Positions 52,101 through 64,000 of a DNA stretch of 64,000 bases are shown here, one piece after another (the first letter of the stretch is position 1; every line of letters begins with the position of its first letter). The translations under genes and the position numbers were made by a program. Below the pieces are notes generated by a model. That model ran no database searches. It was not told where the DNA came from and saw only the letters and a list, made by a program, of their open reading frames with translations. Location of the stretch: contig NW_027489041.1 of NCBI RefSeq assembly GCF_050948215.1, positions 1 through 64,000 of the forward strand, in the 5' to 3' direction. Source of the stretch: Halictus rubicundus. Lineage: Eukaryota; Arthropoda; Insecta; Hymenoptera; Halictidae.

Positions 52101-55100
52101 ATCCTATCCTCTATCCTATCCTCTATCCTATCCTCTATCCTATAATATCCTGTATCCTATCCTATCCTCTATCCTATCCTATCCTCTATCCTATCCTATC
52201 CTCTATCCTATCCTATCCTCTATCCTATCCTCTATCCTATCCTATCCTCTATCCTATCCTCTCCTCTATCCTATATTATCCTCTATCCTATCCTATCCTG
52301 TATCCTATCCTATCCTCTATCCTATCCTATCCTCTATCCTATCCTATCCTCTATCCTATCCTATCCTCTATCCTATATTATCCTCTATCCTATCCTACCC
52401 TCTTTCCAATCCTATCCTCTATCCTATCCTATCCTCCATCCGATCATCTATCCTATCATATCCTCTATCCTATCCTATCCTCTATCTTATCCTATCCTCT
52501 ATCCTATCCTCTATCGTATCCTCAATCCTATCCTCTATCCTATCCTATCCTGTATCCTATCCTATCCTCTATCCTATCCTATCCTATCCTCTATCCTATC
52601 CTATCCTCTATCCTATCCTATCCTCTATCCTATCCTATCTTCTATCCTATCCTCTATCCTATCCTATCCTCTATCCCATCCTATCCTCTATCCTATATTA
52701 TCCTCTATCCTATCCTATCCTGTATCCTATCCTATCCTATCCTCTATCCTATCCTATCCTCTATCCTATCCTATCCTCTATCCTATCCTATCCTCTATCC
52801 TATCCTATCCTCTATCCTATCCTATCCTATCCTCTATCCTATCCTATCCTCTATCCTATCCTATCCTATCCTATCCTCTATCCTATCCTATCCTCTATCC
52901 TATCTTATCCTCTATCCTATCCTATCCTCTATCCTATCCTATCCTATCCTCTGTCCTCTATCCTCTATCCTATCCTATCCTCTATCCTATACTTTCCTCT
53001 ATCCAATCCTATCCTCTATCCTATCCTATCCTCTATCCTTCCCTATCCTCTATCCTATCCTATCCTCTATCCTATCCTATCCTATCCTTTATCCTATCCT
53101 ATCCTCTATCCTATCCTATCCTCTATCCTATCCTCTATCCTATCCTCTATCCTATCCCCAATCCTATCCTCTATCCTATCCTATCCTCAATCCTATCCTA
53201 TCCTCTATTCTATCCTATCCTCTATCATATACTATCCTCTACCCTATCCTATCCTCTATCCTATCCTATCTTCTATCCGATTCTCTATCCTATCCTATCC
53301 TCTATCCTATCCTATCCTCTATCCTATCCTCTATCGTATCCTCAATCCTATCCTCTATCATATCCAATCCTCTATCGTATACTCTATCCTATCCTATCCT
53401 CTATCCTATCCTTTCCTCAATCCTATTATATCCTCTATCCTATCCTATCCTCTATCCCATCCTATCCTATCCTCTATCCTATCCTATCCTCTATCCTATC
53501 CTATCCTCTATCCTATCCTATCCTATATCCTATATCCTATCCTATCCTCTATCCTATCCTATCCTCTACCCTATCCTATCCTCTATCCTATCCTATCCTC
53601 TATCCTATCCTTTCCTCAATCCTATTATATCCTCTATCCTATCCTATCCTCTATCCTATCCTATCCTCTACCCTATCCTATCCTCTATCCTATCCTATCC
53701 TTTATCCTATCCTATCCTCTATCCTATCCTATCCTCTATCCTATTCTATCCTCTATCCTATCCTATCCTCTATCCTATCCTATCCTCTATCCTATCCTAT
53801 CCTCTATCCTATCCTCTATCCTATCCTATCCTCTATCCCATCCTATCCTCTATCCTATATTATCCTCTATCCTATCCTATCCTGTATCCTATCCTATCCT
53901 ATCCTCTATCCTATCCTATCCTCTATCCTATCCTATCCTCTATCCTATCCTTTCCTCAATCCTATTATATCCTCTATCCTATCCTATCCTCTATCCTATC
54001 CTATCCTCTACCCTATCCTATCCTCTATCCTATCCTATCCTCTATCCTATCCTATCCTCTATCCTATCCTATCCTATCCTCTATCCTATCCTATCCTCTA
54101 TCCTATCCTATCCTCTATCCTATCCTATCCTATCCTATCCTCTATCCTATCCTATCCTCTATCCTATCCTATCCTCTATCCTATCCTATCCTATCCTCTG
54201 TCCTCTATCCTCTATCCTATCCTATCCTCTATCCTATACTTTCCTCTATCCAATCCTATCCTCTATCCTATCCTATCCTCTATCCTTCCCTATCCTCTAT
54301 CCTATCCTATCCTCTATCCTATCCTATCCTATCCTTTATCCTATCCTATCCTCTATCCTATCCTATCCTCTATCCTATCCTCTATCCTATCCTCTATCCT
54401 ATCCCCAATCCTATCCTCTATCCTATCCTATCCTCAATCCTATCCTATCCTCTATTCTATCCTATCCTCTATCATATACTATCCTCTACCCTATCCTATC
54501 CTCTATCCTATCCTATCTTCTATCCGATTCTCTATCCTATCCTATCCTCTATCCTATCCTATCCTCTATCCTATCCTCTATCGTATCCTCAATCCTATCC
54601 TCTATCATATCCAATCCTCTATCGTATACTCTATCCTATCCTATCCTCTATCCTATCCTTTCCTCAATCCTATTATATCCTCTATCCTATCCTATCCTCT
54701 ATCCCATCCTATCATATCCTCTATCCTATCCTATCCTCTATCCTATCCTATCCTCTATCCTATCCTATCCTCTATCCTATCCTATCCTATATCCTATATC
54801 CTATCCTATCCTCTATCCTATCCTATCCTCTACCCTATCCTATCCTCTATCCTATCCTATCCTCTATCCTATCCTTTCCTCAATCCTATTATATCCTCTA
54901 TCCTATCCTATCCTCTATCCTATCCTATCCTCTACCCTATCCTATCCTCTATCCTATCCTATCCTTTATCCTATCCTATCCTCTATCCTATCCTATCCTC
55001 TATCCTATTCTATCCTCTATCCTATCCTATCCTCTATCCCATCCTATCCTCTATCCTATCCTATCCTCTATCCTATCCTATCATCTATCCTATCCTCTAT

Positions 55101-56799
55101 CCTATCCTATCCTCTATCCTATCCTATCCTCTATCCTATCCTCTATCCTATCCTCTATCTTATCCTATCCTCTATCCTATCCTATCCTCTATCCTATATT
55201 ATCCTCTATCCTATCCTATCCTGTATCCTATCCTATCCTCTATCCTATCCTATCCTCTATCCTATCCTATCCTCTATCCTATCCTATCCTCTATCCTATC
55301 CTATCCTCTATCCTATCCTCTATCCAATCCTATCCTCTATCCTATCCTATCCTCTATCCTATCCTAACCTCTATCCTCTATCCTATCCTATCCTCTATCC
55401 TATCCTATCCTCTATCCTATCCTATCCTATCCTCCATCCTATCCTATCCTCTATCCTATCCTATCCTCTATCCTATCCTATCCTATCCTCTATCCTCTAT
55501 CCTCTATCCTATCCTATCCTCTATCCTATACTTTCCTCTATCCAATCCTATCCTCTATCCTATCCTATCCTCTATCCTTTCCTATCCTCTATCCTATCCT
55601 ATCCTCTATCCTATCCTATCCTATCCTTTATCCTATCCTATCCTCTATCCTATCCTATCCTCTATCCTATCCTCTATCCTATCCTCTATCCTATCCCCAA
55701 TCCTATCCTCTATCCTATCCTATCCTCAATCCTATCCTATCCTCTATTCTATCCTATCCTCTATCATCTACTATCCTCTACCCTATCCTATCCTCTATCC
55801 TATCCTATCTTCTATCCGATTCTCTATCCTATCCTATCCTCTATCCTATCCTATCCTCTATCCTATTCTATCCTCTATCCTATCCTATCCTCTATCCTAT
55901 CCTATCTTCTATCCGATCCTCTATCCTATCCTATCCTCTATCCTATTCTATCCTCTATCCTATCCTATCCTCTATCCTATCCTATCCTCTATCCTATCCT
56001 ATCCTCTATCCTATCCTATCCTCTATCCTATCCTACCCTCTTTCCAATCCTATCCTCTATCCTATCCTATCCTCTATCCGATCATCTATCCTATCATATC
56101 CTCTATCCTATCCTATCCTCTATCTTATCCTATCCTCTATCCTATCCTCTATCGTATCCTCAATCCTATCCTCTATCATATCCAATCCTCTATCGTATAC
56201 TCTATCCTATCCTATCCTCTATCCTATCCTTTCCTCAATCCTATTATATCCTCTATCCTATCCTATCCTCTATCCCATCCTATCCTATCCTCTATCCTAT
56301 CCTATCCTCTATCCTATCCTATCCTCTATCCTACCCTATCCTCTATCCTATTCTATCCTCTATCCTATCCTATCCTCTATCCCATCCTATCCTCTATCCT
56401 ATCCTATCCTCTATCCTATCCTATTCTCTATCCTATCCTCTATCCTATCCTCTATCCTATCCTATCCTGTATCCTATCCTATCCTCTATCCTATCCTATC
56501 CTCTATCCTATCCTATCCTCTATCCTATCCTATCCTCTATCCTATCCTATCCTCTATCCTATCCTATCCTCTATCCTATCCTCTATCCTATCCTATCCTC
56601 TATCCTATCCTATCCTCTATCCTATATTATCCTCTATCCTATCCTATCCTGTATCCTATCCTATCCTCTATCTATCGTATCCTCTATCCTATCCTATCCT
56701 CTATCCAATCCTATCCTCTATCCTATCCTATCCTCTATCCTATCCTATCCTCTATCCTATCCTATCCTATCCTCTATCCTACCCTATGCTCTATCCTAT

Positions 56800-58110
56800 C
56801 CTATCCTCTCCTCTATCCTATCCTATCCTCTATCCTATCCTATCCTATCCTCTATCCTCTATCCTCGATCCTCTATCCTCTATCCTATCCTATCCTCTAT
56901 CCTATACTTTCCTCTATCCAATCCTATCCTCTATCCTATCCTATCCTCTATCCTTTCCTATCCTCTATCCTATCCTATCCTATCCTTTATCCTATCCTAT
57001 CCTCTATCCTATCCTATCCTCTATCCTATCCTCTATCCTATCCTCTATCCTATCCTCTATCCTATCCTCAATCCTATCCTCTATCCTATCCTATCCTCAA
57101 TCCTATCCTATCCTCTATTCTATCCTATCCTCTATCATATACTATCCTCTATCCTATCCTATCTTCTATCCGATTCTCTATCCTATCCTATCCTCTATCC
57201 TATCCTATCCTCTATCCTATTCTATCCTCTATCCTATCCTATCCTCTATCCTATCCTATCTTCTATCCGATCCTCTATCCTATCCTATCCTCTATCCTAT
57301 CCTATCCTCTATCCTATTCTATCCTCCATCCTATCCTATCCTCTATCCTATCCTATCCTCTATCATATCCTATCCTCTATCCTATCAAATCATCTATCCT
57401 ATCCTCTATCCTATCCTATCCTCTATCCTATCCTATCCTATATCCTATATCCTATCCTATCCTCTATCCTATCCTATCCTCTACCCTATCCTATCCTCTA
57501 TCCTATCCTATCCTCTATCCTATCCTTTCCTCAATCCTATTATATCCTCTATCCTATCCTATCCTCTATCCTATCCTATCCTCTACCCTATCCTATCCTC
57601 TATCCTATCCTATCCTTTATCCTATCCTATCCTCTATCCTATCCTATCCTCTATCCTATCCTATCCTCTATCCTATCCTATCCTCTATCCTATCCTATCC
57701 TCTATCCTATCCTCTATCCTATCCTCTATCCTATCCTATCCTCTATCCTATCCTATCCTCTATCCTATATTATCCTCTATCCTATCCTATCCTGTATCCT
57801 ATCCTATCCCCTATCCTATCCTATCCTCTATCCTATCCTATCCTCTATCCTATCCTATCCTCTATCCTATCCTATCCTCTTTCCTATCCTCTATCCAATC
57901 CTATCCTCTATCCTATCCTATCCTCTATCCTATCCTATCCTCTATTCTATCCTATCCTCTATCATATACTATCCTCTACCCTATCCTATCCTCTATCCTA
58001 TCCTATCTTCTATCCGATTCTCTATCCTATCCTATCCTCTATCCTATCCTATCCTCTATCCTATTCTATCCTCTATCCTATCCTATCCTCTATCCTATCC
58101 TATCTTCTAT
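56800..58110 (+). repeat. 1,320-bp tandem duplication, first copy
   Basis: From 56,881 to about 58,110 this matches the sequence 1,320 bp downstream (110 units of 12) in every line compared. The match includes CTATCAAATCATC (57,384/58,704), which I found nowhere else. The end is marked by CTTCTATCCTCTCCTC near 58,111, where the CTTCTATCCGATCC context of the first copy is fused to the CCTCTCCTC start of the next. Confidence 0.9.
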
Positions 58111-59430
58111 CCTCTCCTCTATCCTATCCTATCCTCTATCCTATCCTATCCTATCCTCTATCCTCTATCCTCTATCCTCGATCCTCTATCCTCTATCCTC
58201 TATCCTATCCTATCCTCTATCCTATACTTTCCTCTATCCAATCCTATCCTCTATCCTATCCTATCCTCTATCCTTTCCTATCCTCTATCCTATCCTATCC
58301 TATCCTTTATCCTATCCTATCCTCTATCCTATCCTATCCTCTATCCTATCCTCTATCCTATCCTCTATCCTATCCTCTATCCTATCCTCAATCCTATCCT
58401 CTATCCTATCCTATCCTCAATCCTATCCTATCCTCTATTCTATCCTATCCTCTATCATATACTATCCTCTATCCTATCCTATCTTCTATCCGATTCTCTA
58501 TCCTATCCTATCCTCTATCCTATCCTATCCTCTATCCTATTCTATCCTCTATCCTATCCTATCCTCTATCCTATCCTATCTTCTATCCGATCCTCTATCC
58601 TATCCTATCCTCTATCCTATCCTATCCTCTATCCTATTCTATCCTCCATCCTATCCTATCCTCTATCCTATCCTATCCTCTATCATATCCTATCCTCTAT
58701 CCTATCAAATCATCTATCCTATCCTCTATCCTATCCTATCCTCTATCCTATCCTATCCTATATCCTATATCCTATCCTATCCTCTATCCTATCCTATCCT
58801 CTACCCTATCCTATCCTCTATCCTATCCTATCCTCTATCCTATCCTTTCCTCAATCCTATTATATCCTCTATCCTATCCTATCCTCTATCCTATCCTATC
58901 CTCTACCCTATCCTATCCTCTATCCTATCCTATCCTTTATCCTATCCTATCCTCTATCCTATCCTATCCTCTATCCTATCCTATCCTCTATCCTATCCTA
59001 TCCTCTATCCTATCCTATCCTCTATCCTATCCTCTATCCTATCCTCTATCCTATCCTATCCTCTATCCTATCCTATCCTCTATCCTATATTATCCTCTAT
59101 CCTATCCTATCCTGTATCCTATCCTATCCCCTATCCTATCCTATCCTCTATCCTATCCTATCCTCTATCCTATCCTATCCTCTATCCTATCCTATCCTCT
59201 TTCCTATCCTCTATCCAATCCTATCCTCTATCCTATCCTATCCTCTATCCTATCCTATCCTCTATTCTATCCTATCCTCTATCATATACTATCCTCTACC
59301 CTATCCTATCCTCTATCCTATCCTATCTTCTATCCGATTCTCTATCCTATCCTATCCTCTATCCTATCCTATCCTCTATCCTATTCTATCCTCTATCCTA
59401 TCCTATCCTCTATCCTATCCTATCTTCTAT
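58111..59430 (+). repeat. 1,320-bp tandem duplication, second copy
   Basis: Same orientation and near identical to the first copy. One extra 7-bp TATCCTC unit lies near its start (CCTCGATCC is offset by 1,313 before it and 1,320 after it). Beyond 59,430 the sequence carries CTTCTATCCGATCC, the form that was cut in the first copy. Confidence 0.9.
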
Positions 59431-61499
59431 CCGATCCTCTATCCTATCCTATCCTCTATCCTATTCTATCCTCTATCCTATCCTATCCTCTATCCTATCC
59501 TATCCTCTATCCTATCCTATCCTCTATCCTATCCTATCCTCTATCCTATCCTACCCTCTTTCCAATCCTATCCTCCATCCTATCCTATCCTCTATCCGAT
59601 CATCTATCCTATCATATCCTCTATCCTATCCTATCCTCTATCTTATCCTATCCTCTATCCTATCCTCTATCGTATCCTCAATCCTATCCTCTATCATATC
59701 CAATCCTCTATCGTATACTCTATCCTATCCTATCCTCTATCCTATCCTTTCCTCAATCCTATTATATCCTCTATCCTATCCTATCCTCTATCCCATCCTA
59801 TCCTATCCTCTATCCTATCCTATCCTCTATCCTATCCTATCCTCTATCCTACCCTATCCTCTATCCTATTCTATCCTCTATCCTATCCTATCCTCTATCC
59901 CATCCTATCCTCTATCCTATCCTATCCTCTATCCTATCCTATTCTCTATCCTATCCTCTATCCTATCCTCTATCCTATCCTATCCTGTATCCTATCCTAT
60001 CCTCTATCCTATCCTATCCTCTATCCTATCCTATCCTCTATCCTATCCTATCCTCTATCCTATCCTATCCTCTATCCTATCCTATCCTCTATCCTATCCT
60101 CTATCCTATCCTATCCTCTATCCTATCCTATCCTCTATCCTATATTATCCTCTATCCTATCCTATCCTGTATCCTATCCTATCCTGTATCTATCCTATCC
60201 TGTATCCTATCCTATCCTCTATCCTATCCTATCCTCTATCCTATCCTATCCTCTATCCTATCCTATCCTCTATCCTATCCTATCCTCTATCCTATCCTAT
60301 CCTCTATCCTATCCTCTATCCTATCCTATCCTCTATCCTATCCTATCCTCTATCCTATATTATCCTCTATCCTATCCTATCCTGTATCCTATCCTATCCT
60401 CTATCTATCCTATCCTCTATCCTATCCTATCCTCTATCCAATCCTATCCTCTATCCTATCCTATCCTCTATCCTATCCTATCCTCTATCCTATCCTATCC
60501 TATCCTCTATCCTACCCTATGCTCTATCCTATCCTATCCTCTATCCTATCCTATCCTATCCTATCCTATCCTCTATCCTCTATCCTCTATCCTCGATCCT
60601 CTATCCTCTATCCTATCCTATCCTCTATCCTATACTTTCCTCTATCCAATCCTATCCTCTATCCTATCCTATCCTCTATCCTTTCCTATCCTCTATCCTA
60701 TCCTATCCTATCCTTTATCCTATCCTATCCTCTATCCTATCCTATCCTCTATCCTATCCTCTATCCTATCCTATATCCTATCCTCTATCCTATCCTCAAT
60801 CCTATCCTCTATCCTATCCTATCCTCAATCCTATCCTATCCTCTATTCTATCCTATCCTCTATCATATACTATCCTCTATCCTATCCTATCTTCTATCCG
60901 ATTCTCTATCCTATCCTATCCTCTATCCTATCCTATCCTCTATCCTATTCTATCCTCTATCCTATCCTATCCTCTATCCTATCCTATCTTCTATCCGATC
61001 CTCTATCCTATCCTATCCTCTATCCTATCCTATCCTCTATCCTATTCTATCCTCCATCCTATCCTATCCTCTATCCTATCCTATCCTCTATCATATCCTA
61101 TCCTCTATCCTATCCTATCATCTATCCTATCCTCTATCCTATCCTATCCTCTATCCTATCCTATCCTATATCCTATATCCTATCCTATCCTCTATCCTAT
61201 CCTATCCTCTACCCTATCCTATCCTCTATCCTATCCTATCCTCTATCCTATCCTTTCCTCAATCCTATTATATCCTCTATCCTATCCTATCCTCTATCCT
61301 ATCCTATCCTCTACCCTATCCTATCCTCTATCCTATCCTATCCTTTATCCTATCCTATCCTCTATCCTATCCTATCCTCTATCCTATCCTATCCTCTATC
61401 CTATCCTATCCTCTATCCTATCCTCTATCCTATCCTATCCTCTATCCTATCCTATCCTCTATCCTATATTATCCTCTATCCTATCCTATCCTGTATCCT

Positions 61500-64000
61500 A
61501 TCCTATCCCCTATCCTATCCTATCCTCTATCCTATCCTATCCTCTATCCTATCCTATCCTCTATCCTATCCTATCCTCTATCCTATCCTCTATCCAATCC
61601 TATCCTCTATCCTATCCTATCCTCTATCCTATCCTCTATCCAATCCTATCCTCTATCCTATCCTATCCTCTATCCTATCCTATCCTCTATCCTATCCTAT
61701 CCTATCCTCTATCCTATCCTATCCTCTATCCTATCCTATCCTATCCTCTATCCTATCCTATCCTCTATCCTATCCTATCCTCTATCCTATCCTATCCTCT
61801 ATCCTATCCTATCCTATCCTCTATCCTATCCTATCCTCTATCCTATCCTATCCTATCCTCTATCCTCTATCCTCTATCCTATACTTTCCTCTATCCAATC
61901 CTATCCTCTATCCTATCCTATCCTATCCTTTATCCTATCCTATCCTCTATCCTATCCTATCCTCTATCCTATCCTATCCTCTATCCTATCCTCTATCCTA
62001 TCCTCAATCCTATCCTCTATCCTATCCTATCCTCAATCCTATCCTATCCTCTATTCTATCTTATCCTCTATCATATACTATCCTCTATCCTATCCTATCC
62101 TCTATCCTATCCTATCTTCTATCCGATTCTCTATCCTATCCTATCCTCTATCCTATCCTATCCTGTATCCTATCCTATCCTCTATCCTATCCTATCCTCT
62201 ATCCTATCCTATCTTCTATCCGATCCTCTATCCTATCCTATCCTCTATCCTATTCTATCCTCTATCCTGCCCTATCCTCTATCCTATCCTCTATCCTATC
62301 CTATCCTGTATCCTATCCTATCCTCTATCCTATCCTATCCTCTATCCTATCCTATCCTCTATCCTATCCTCTATCCTATCCTATCCTCTATCCTATCCTA
62401 TCCTCTATCCTATCCTATCCTCTATCCTATCCTATCCTCTATCCTCTATCCTATCCTATCCTCTATCCTATCCTATACTCTATCCTATCCTCTATCCTAT
62501 CCTCTATCCAATCCTATCCTCTATCCTATCCTATCCTCTATCCTATCATATCCTCAATCCTATCCTATCCTATCCTCTATCCTATCCTATCCTCTATCAG
62601 ATCCTCTAACCTATCCTATCATATATACTATCCTCTATCGTATCCTATCCTATCCTCTATCCTCTATCGTATCCTATCCTATCCTCTATCCTATCCTATC
62701 CTCTATCCGATCCTCTATCCTATCCTATCCCCTATCCTATCCTATCCTCTATCCTATCCTCTATCCTATCCTCTATCCTATCCTCGATCCTATCCTATCC
62801 TCTATCCTATCCTCTATAATATCGTTTACTCTATCATATCCTATCCTCTATCCTATAATATCATCTATCCTATTCTATCCTCTATCCTATCCTCTATCAT
62901 ATCCAATCCTCTATCCTATCCTATCCTCTATCCTATCCTATCCTCTATCCTATCCTATCCTATCCTCTATCCTATCCTATCCTCTATCAGATCCTCTAAC
63001 CTATCCTATCATCTATACTATCCTCTATCGTATCCTATCCTATCCTCTATCCTATCCTATCCTCTATCCTATCCTATCCTCTATTATATCCTATCCTCTA
63101 TCCTATCCTATCCTCTATCCTATCCTCTATCCTATCCTATCCTCTATCCTATCCTATCCTCTATCCCATCCTATCCTCTATCCCATCTTATCCTCTATCC
63201 TATCCTATCCTCTATCCTATCCTATCCTCTATCCTATCCTATCCTCTATCCTATCCCCTCCTCTATCCTATCCTATCCTCTATCCTATCCTATACTCTAT
63301 CCACTATCCTATCCTACCCTCTTTCCTATCCTTTCCTCTATCCTATCCTATCCTCTATCCTATCCTACCCTCTATCCTATCCTATCTTCTATCCTCTATC
63401 CTATCCTCTATCCTATCCTATCCTCTATCCTATCCTCTTTAATATCGTTTACTCTATCATATCCTATCCTCTATCCTATAATATCATCTATCCTATTCTA
63501 TCCTCTATCCTATCCTCTATCATATCCAATCCTCTATCGTATCCTCAATCCTATCCTATCCTCTATCCTATCCTATCCTCTATCCTATCCCCTCCTCTAT
63601 CCTATCCTATCCTCTATCCTATCCTATACTCTATCCACTATCCTATCCTACCCTCTTTCCTATCCTTTCCTCTATCCTATCCTATCCTCTATCCTATCCT
63701 ACCCTCTATCCTATCCTATCTTCTATCCTCTATCCTATCCTCTATCCTATCCTATCCTCTATCCTATCCTCTTTAATATCGTTTACTCTATCATATCCTA
63801 TCCTCTATCCTATAATATCATCTATCCTATTCTATCCTCTATCCTATCCTCTATCATATCCAATCCTCTATCGTATCCTCAATCCTATCCTCTATCATAT
63901 CCAATCCTCTATCGTATACTCTATCCTATCCTATCCTCTATCCTATCCTATCCTCTATGCTATCCTATCCTCTATCCTATCCTACCCTCTTTCCTATCCT
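61500..64000 (+). repeat. Diverged copy of about 47.0-48.9 kb, cut by the window edge
   Basis: The order of variants resembles 47,000-48,900: CCCCTATCC, a compressed unit with TATACTTTCC (47,364 and 61,882), CAGATCCTCTAACC, AATATCGTTTACTC, TATACTCTATCCACTATCC, then CTATGCTATCC (48,656 and 63,959). The offset drifts from about 14.5 to 15.3 kb through unit gain and a local tandem duplication. The copy continues past the right end. Confidence 0.78.
63280..63960 (+). repeat. 334-bp tandem duplication near the right edge
   Basis: TATACTCTATCCACTATCC occurs at 63,291 and 63,625, and TTTAATATCG at 63,438 and 63,772; both are 334 bp apart. The related domain at 48.3-48.9 kb shows a comparable repeat with a 322-bp step (48,472 and 48,794), one 12-bp unit shorter. 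Confidence 0.85.

Larger units (their letters stand above)
52740..59540 (+). repeat. Run of consecutive 1.25-1.38-kb higher-order units
   Basis: TATACTTTCC occurs at 52988, 54236, 55526, 56903 and 58223, giving steps of 1248, 1290, 1377 and 1320 bp. Between markers the order CTCAATCC, TATTCTATCC, TATCATATAC, CCGATTC, TATCGTATCC and TATATTATCC is largely kept, with blocks lost or gained; for example a TTTCCTCAATCCTATTATAT block appears twice in the second unit (53,591-53,630 and 53,950). This is the clearest tandem higher-order array in the window. Confidence 0.82.
13651..61893 (+). repeat. Higher-order repeat series marked by TATACTTTCC, about 1.1-1.4 kb or twice that
   Basis: The variant TATACTTTCC, nearly always followed by CTCTATCCAATCC, is seen near 13651, 15896, 18134, 19280, 21333, 23372, 24599, 27088, 27596, 29496, 30004, 30826, 31966, 33873, 35929, 39696, 41033, 42173, 43291, 43968, 46483, 47364, 49543, 50591, 52988, 54236, 55526, 56903, 58223, 60631 and 61882. 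Many intervals fall at 1.05-1.4 kb and others at about 2.0-2.5 kb, as if one marker were missing. Shorter ones (508, 677, 822, 881) mark truncated units. Between markers the other variants follow a similar order. The list was compiled by eye, so a site may be missed and positions may be off by a few bases. Confidence 0.8.
13307..64000 (+). repeat. TATCC satellite block, 12-bp unit TATCCTATCCTC (right block)
   Basis: About 50.7 kb of (TATCC)nTC. n=2 dominates (12 bp), with n=1 (7 bp) and n=3 (17 bp) interspersed, often side by side, so that 17+7 equals two standard units. Single-base variants (TACTTTCC, CTCAATCC, TATTCTATCC, TATCATATAC, TATCCGATCC, CCCACTTTCC, TATCTTATCC, TATCGTATCC, TATATTATCC, CCTGTATCC, CTAACCTC) recur in a preferred order, so a higher-order layer exists. 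G is almost absent from the plus strand. No plus frame of the unit contains a stop, so several open frames exceed 2,000 codons (for example 14,089-21,096 and 33,480-40,832); they spell only Y, P, I, L and S with rare changes and are not genes. Stops arise only at variants such as CTAACC. The array runs off the right edge. Confidence 0.98.

Noticed and set aside
1..64000. CRISPR array
   Set aside because: Units are contiguous with no unique spacers, and no cas genes are present.
1..64000. Telomere of TTAGG or TTAGGG type
   Set aside because: The units contain GGATA, GTGAA and GGTGT, and neither canonical telomere repeat forms a run anywhere.
1..64000. Human satellite II/III (ATTCC family)
   Set aside because: The pentamers are TATCC and TTCAC with a TC dinucleotide; ATTCC is not the basal unit in any register.

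Overview
This window is satellite DNA from end to end. I see no gene, RNA gene, transposon or CRISPR array in it. A 64-kb stretch of short-unit satellite with large-scale internal duplications points to constitutive heterochromatin of a eukaryote, known from a long-read assembly. The species cannot be told from the sequence. The units are not the human HSat2/3 ATTCC family and not a canonical telomere repeat. All coordinates of duplicated blocks were read by eye and are good to a few tens of bases unless a landmark is named.

Layout: (1) 1-6,387, a 12-bp satellite that reads as TATCCTATCCTC on the minus strand. (2) 6,388-6,458, a short degenerate junction. (3) 6,459-12,668, a second 12-bp satellite, TTCACTTCACTC, on the plus strand. 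(4) 12,669-12,722, a small non-satellite island with a run of 13 C. (5) 12,723-13,052, a third 12-bp satellite, ACACCACACCAC. (6) 13,053-13,306, a blurred transition with hybrid repeats. (7) 13,307-64,000, about 50.7 kb of TATCCTATCCTC on the plus strand.

Three observations stand out. First, the three unrelated-looking satellites share one building plan: a pentamer, the same pentamer, then a dinucleotide made of the first and last bases of that pentamer. On the purine-rich strand all three obey the (RRN)m(RN)n grammar described for Drosophila melanogaster simple satellites. Second, the left TATCC block is a near-exact inverted copy of about 18,966-25,326: eight landmarks, including a private base change and a private 3-4 bp deletion, pair so that their coordinates sum to 25,324-25,330. 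The strand switch at 6,388 is therefore a breakpoint of a 6.3-kb inverted duplication. Third, the right block is built from layered duplications (about 1.1-1.4 kb higher-order units, tandem duplications with periods of 1,140, 1,248, 1,320 and 2,408 bp, and a 4.06-kb segment repeated 12,540 bp away), some nearly identical and so recent.

Very long open frames exist on the plus strand only because the units are 12 bp and contain no stop codon in any plus frame. They carry no sign of protein coding. The window is best read as a record of satellite birth, homogenisation and inversion rather than as a set of genes.
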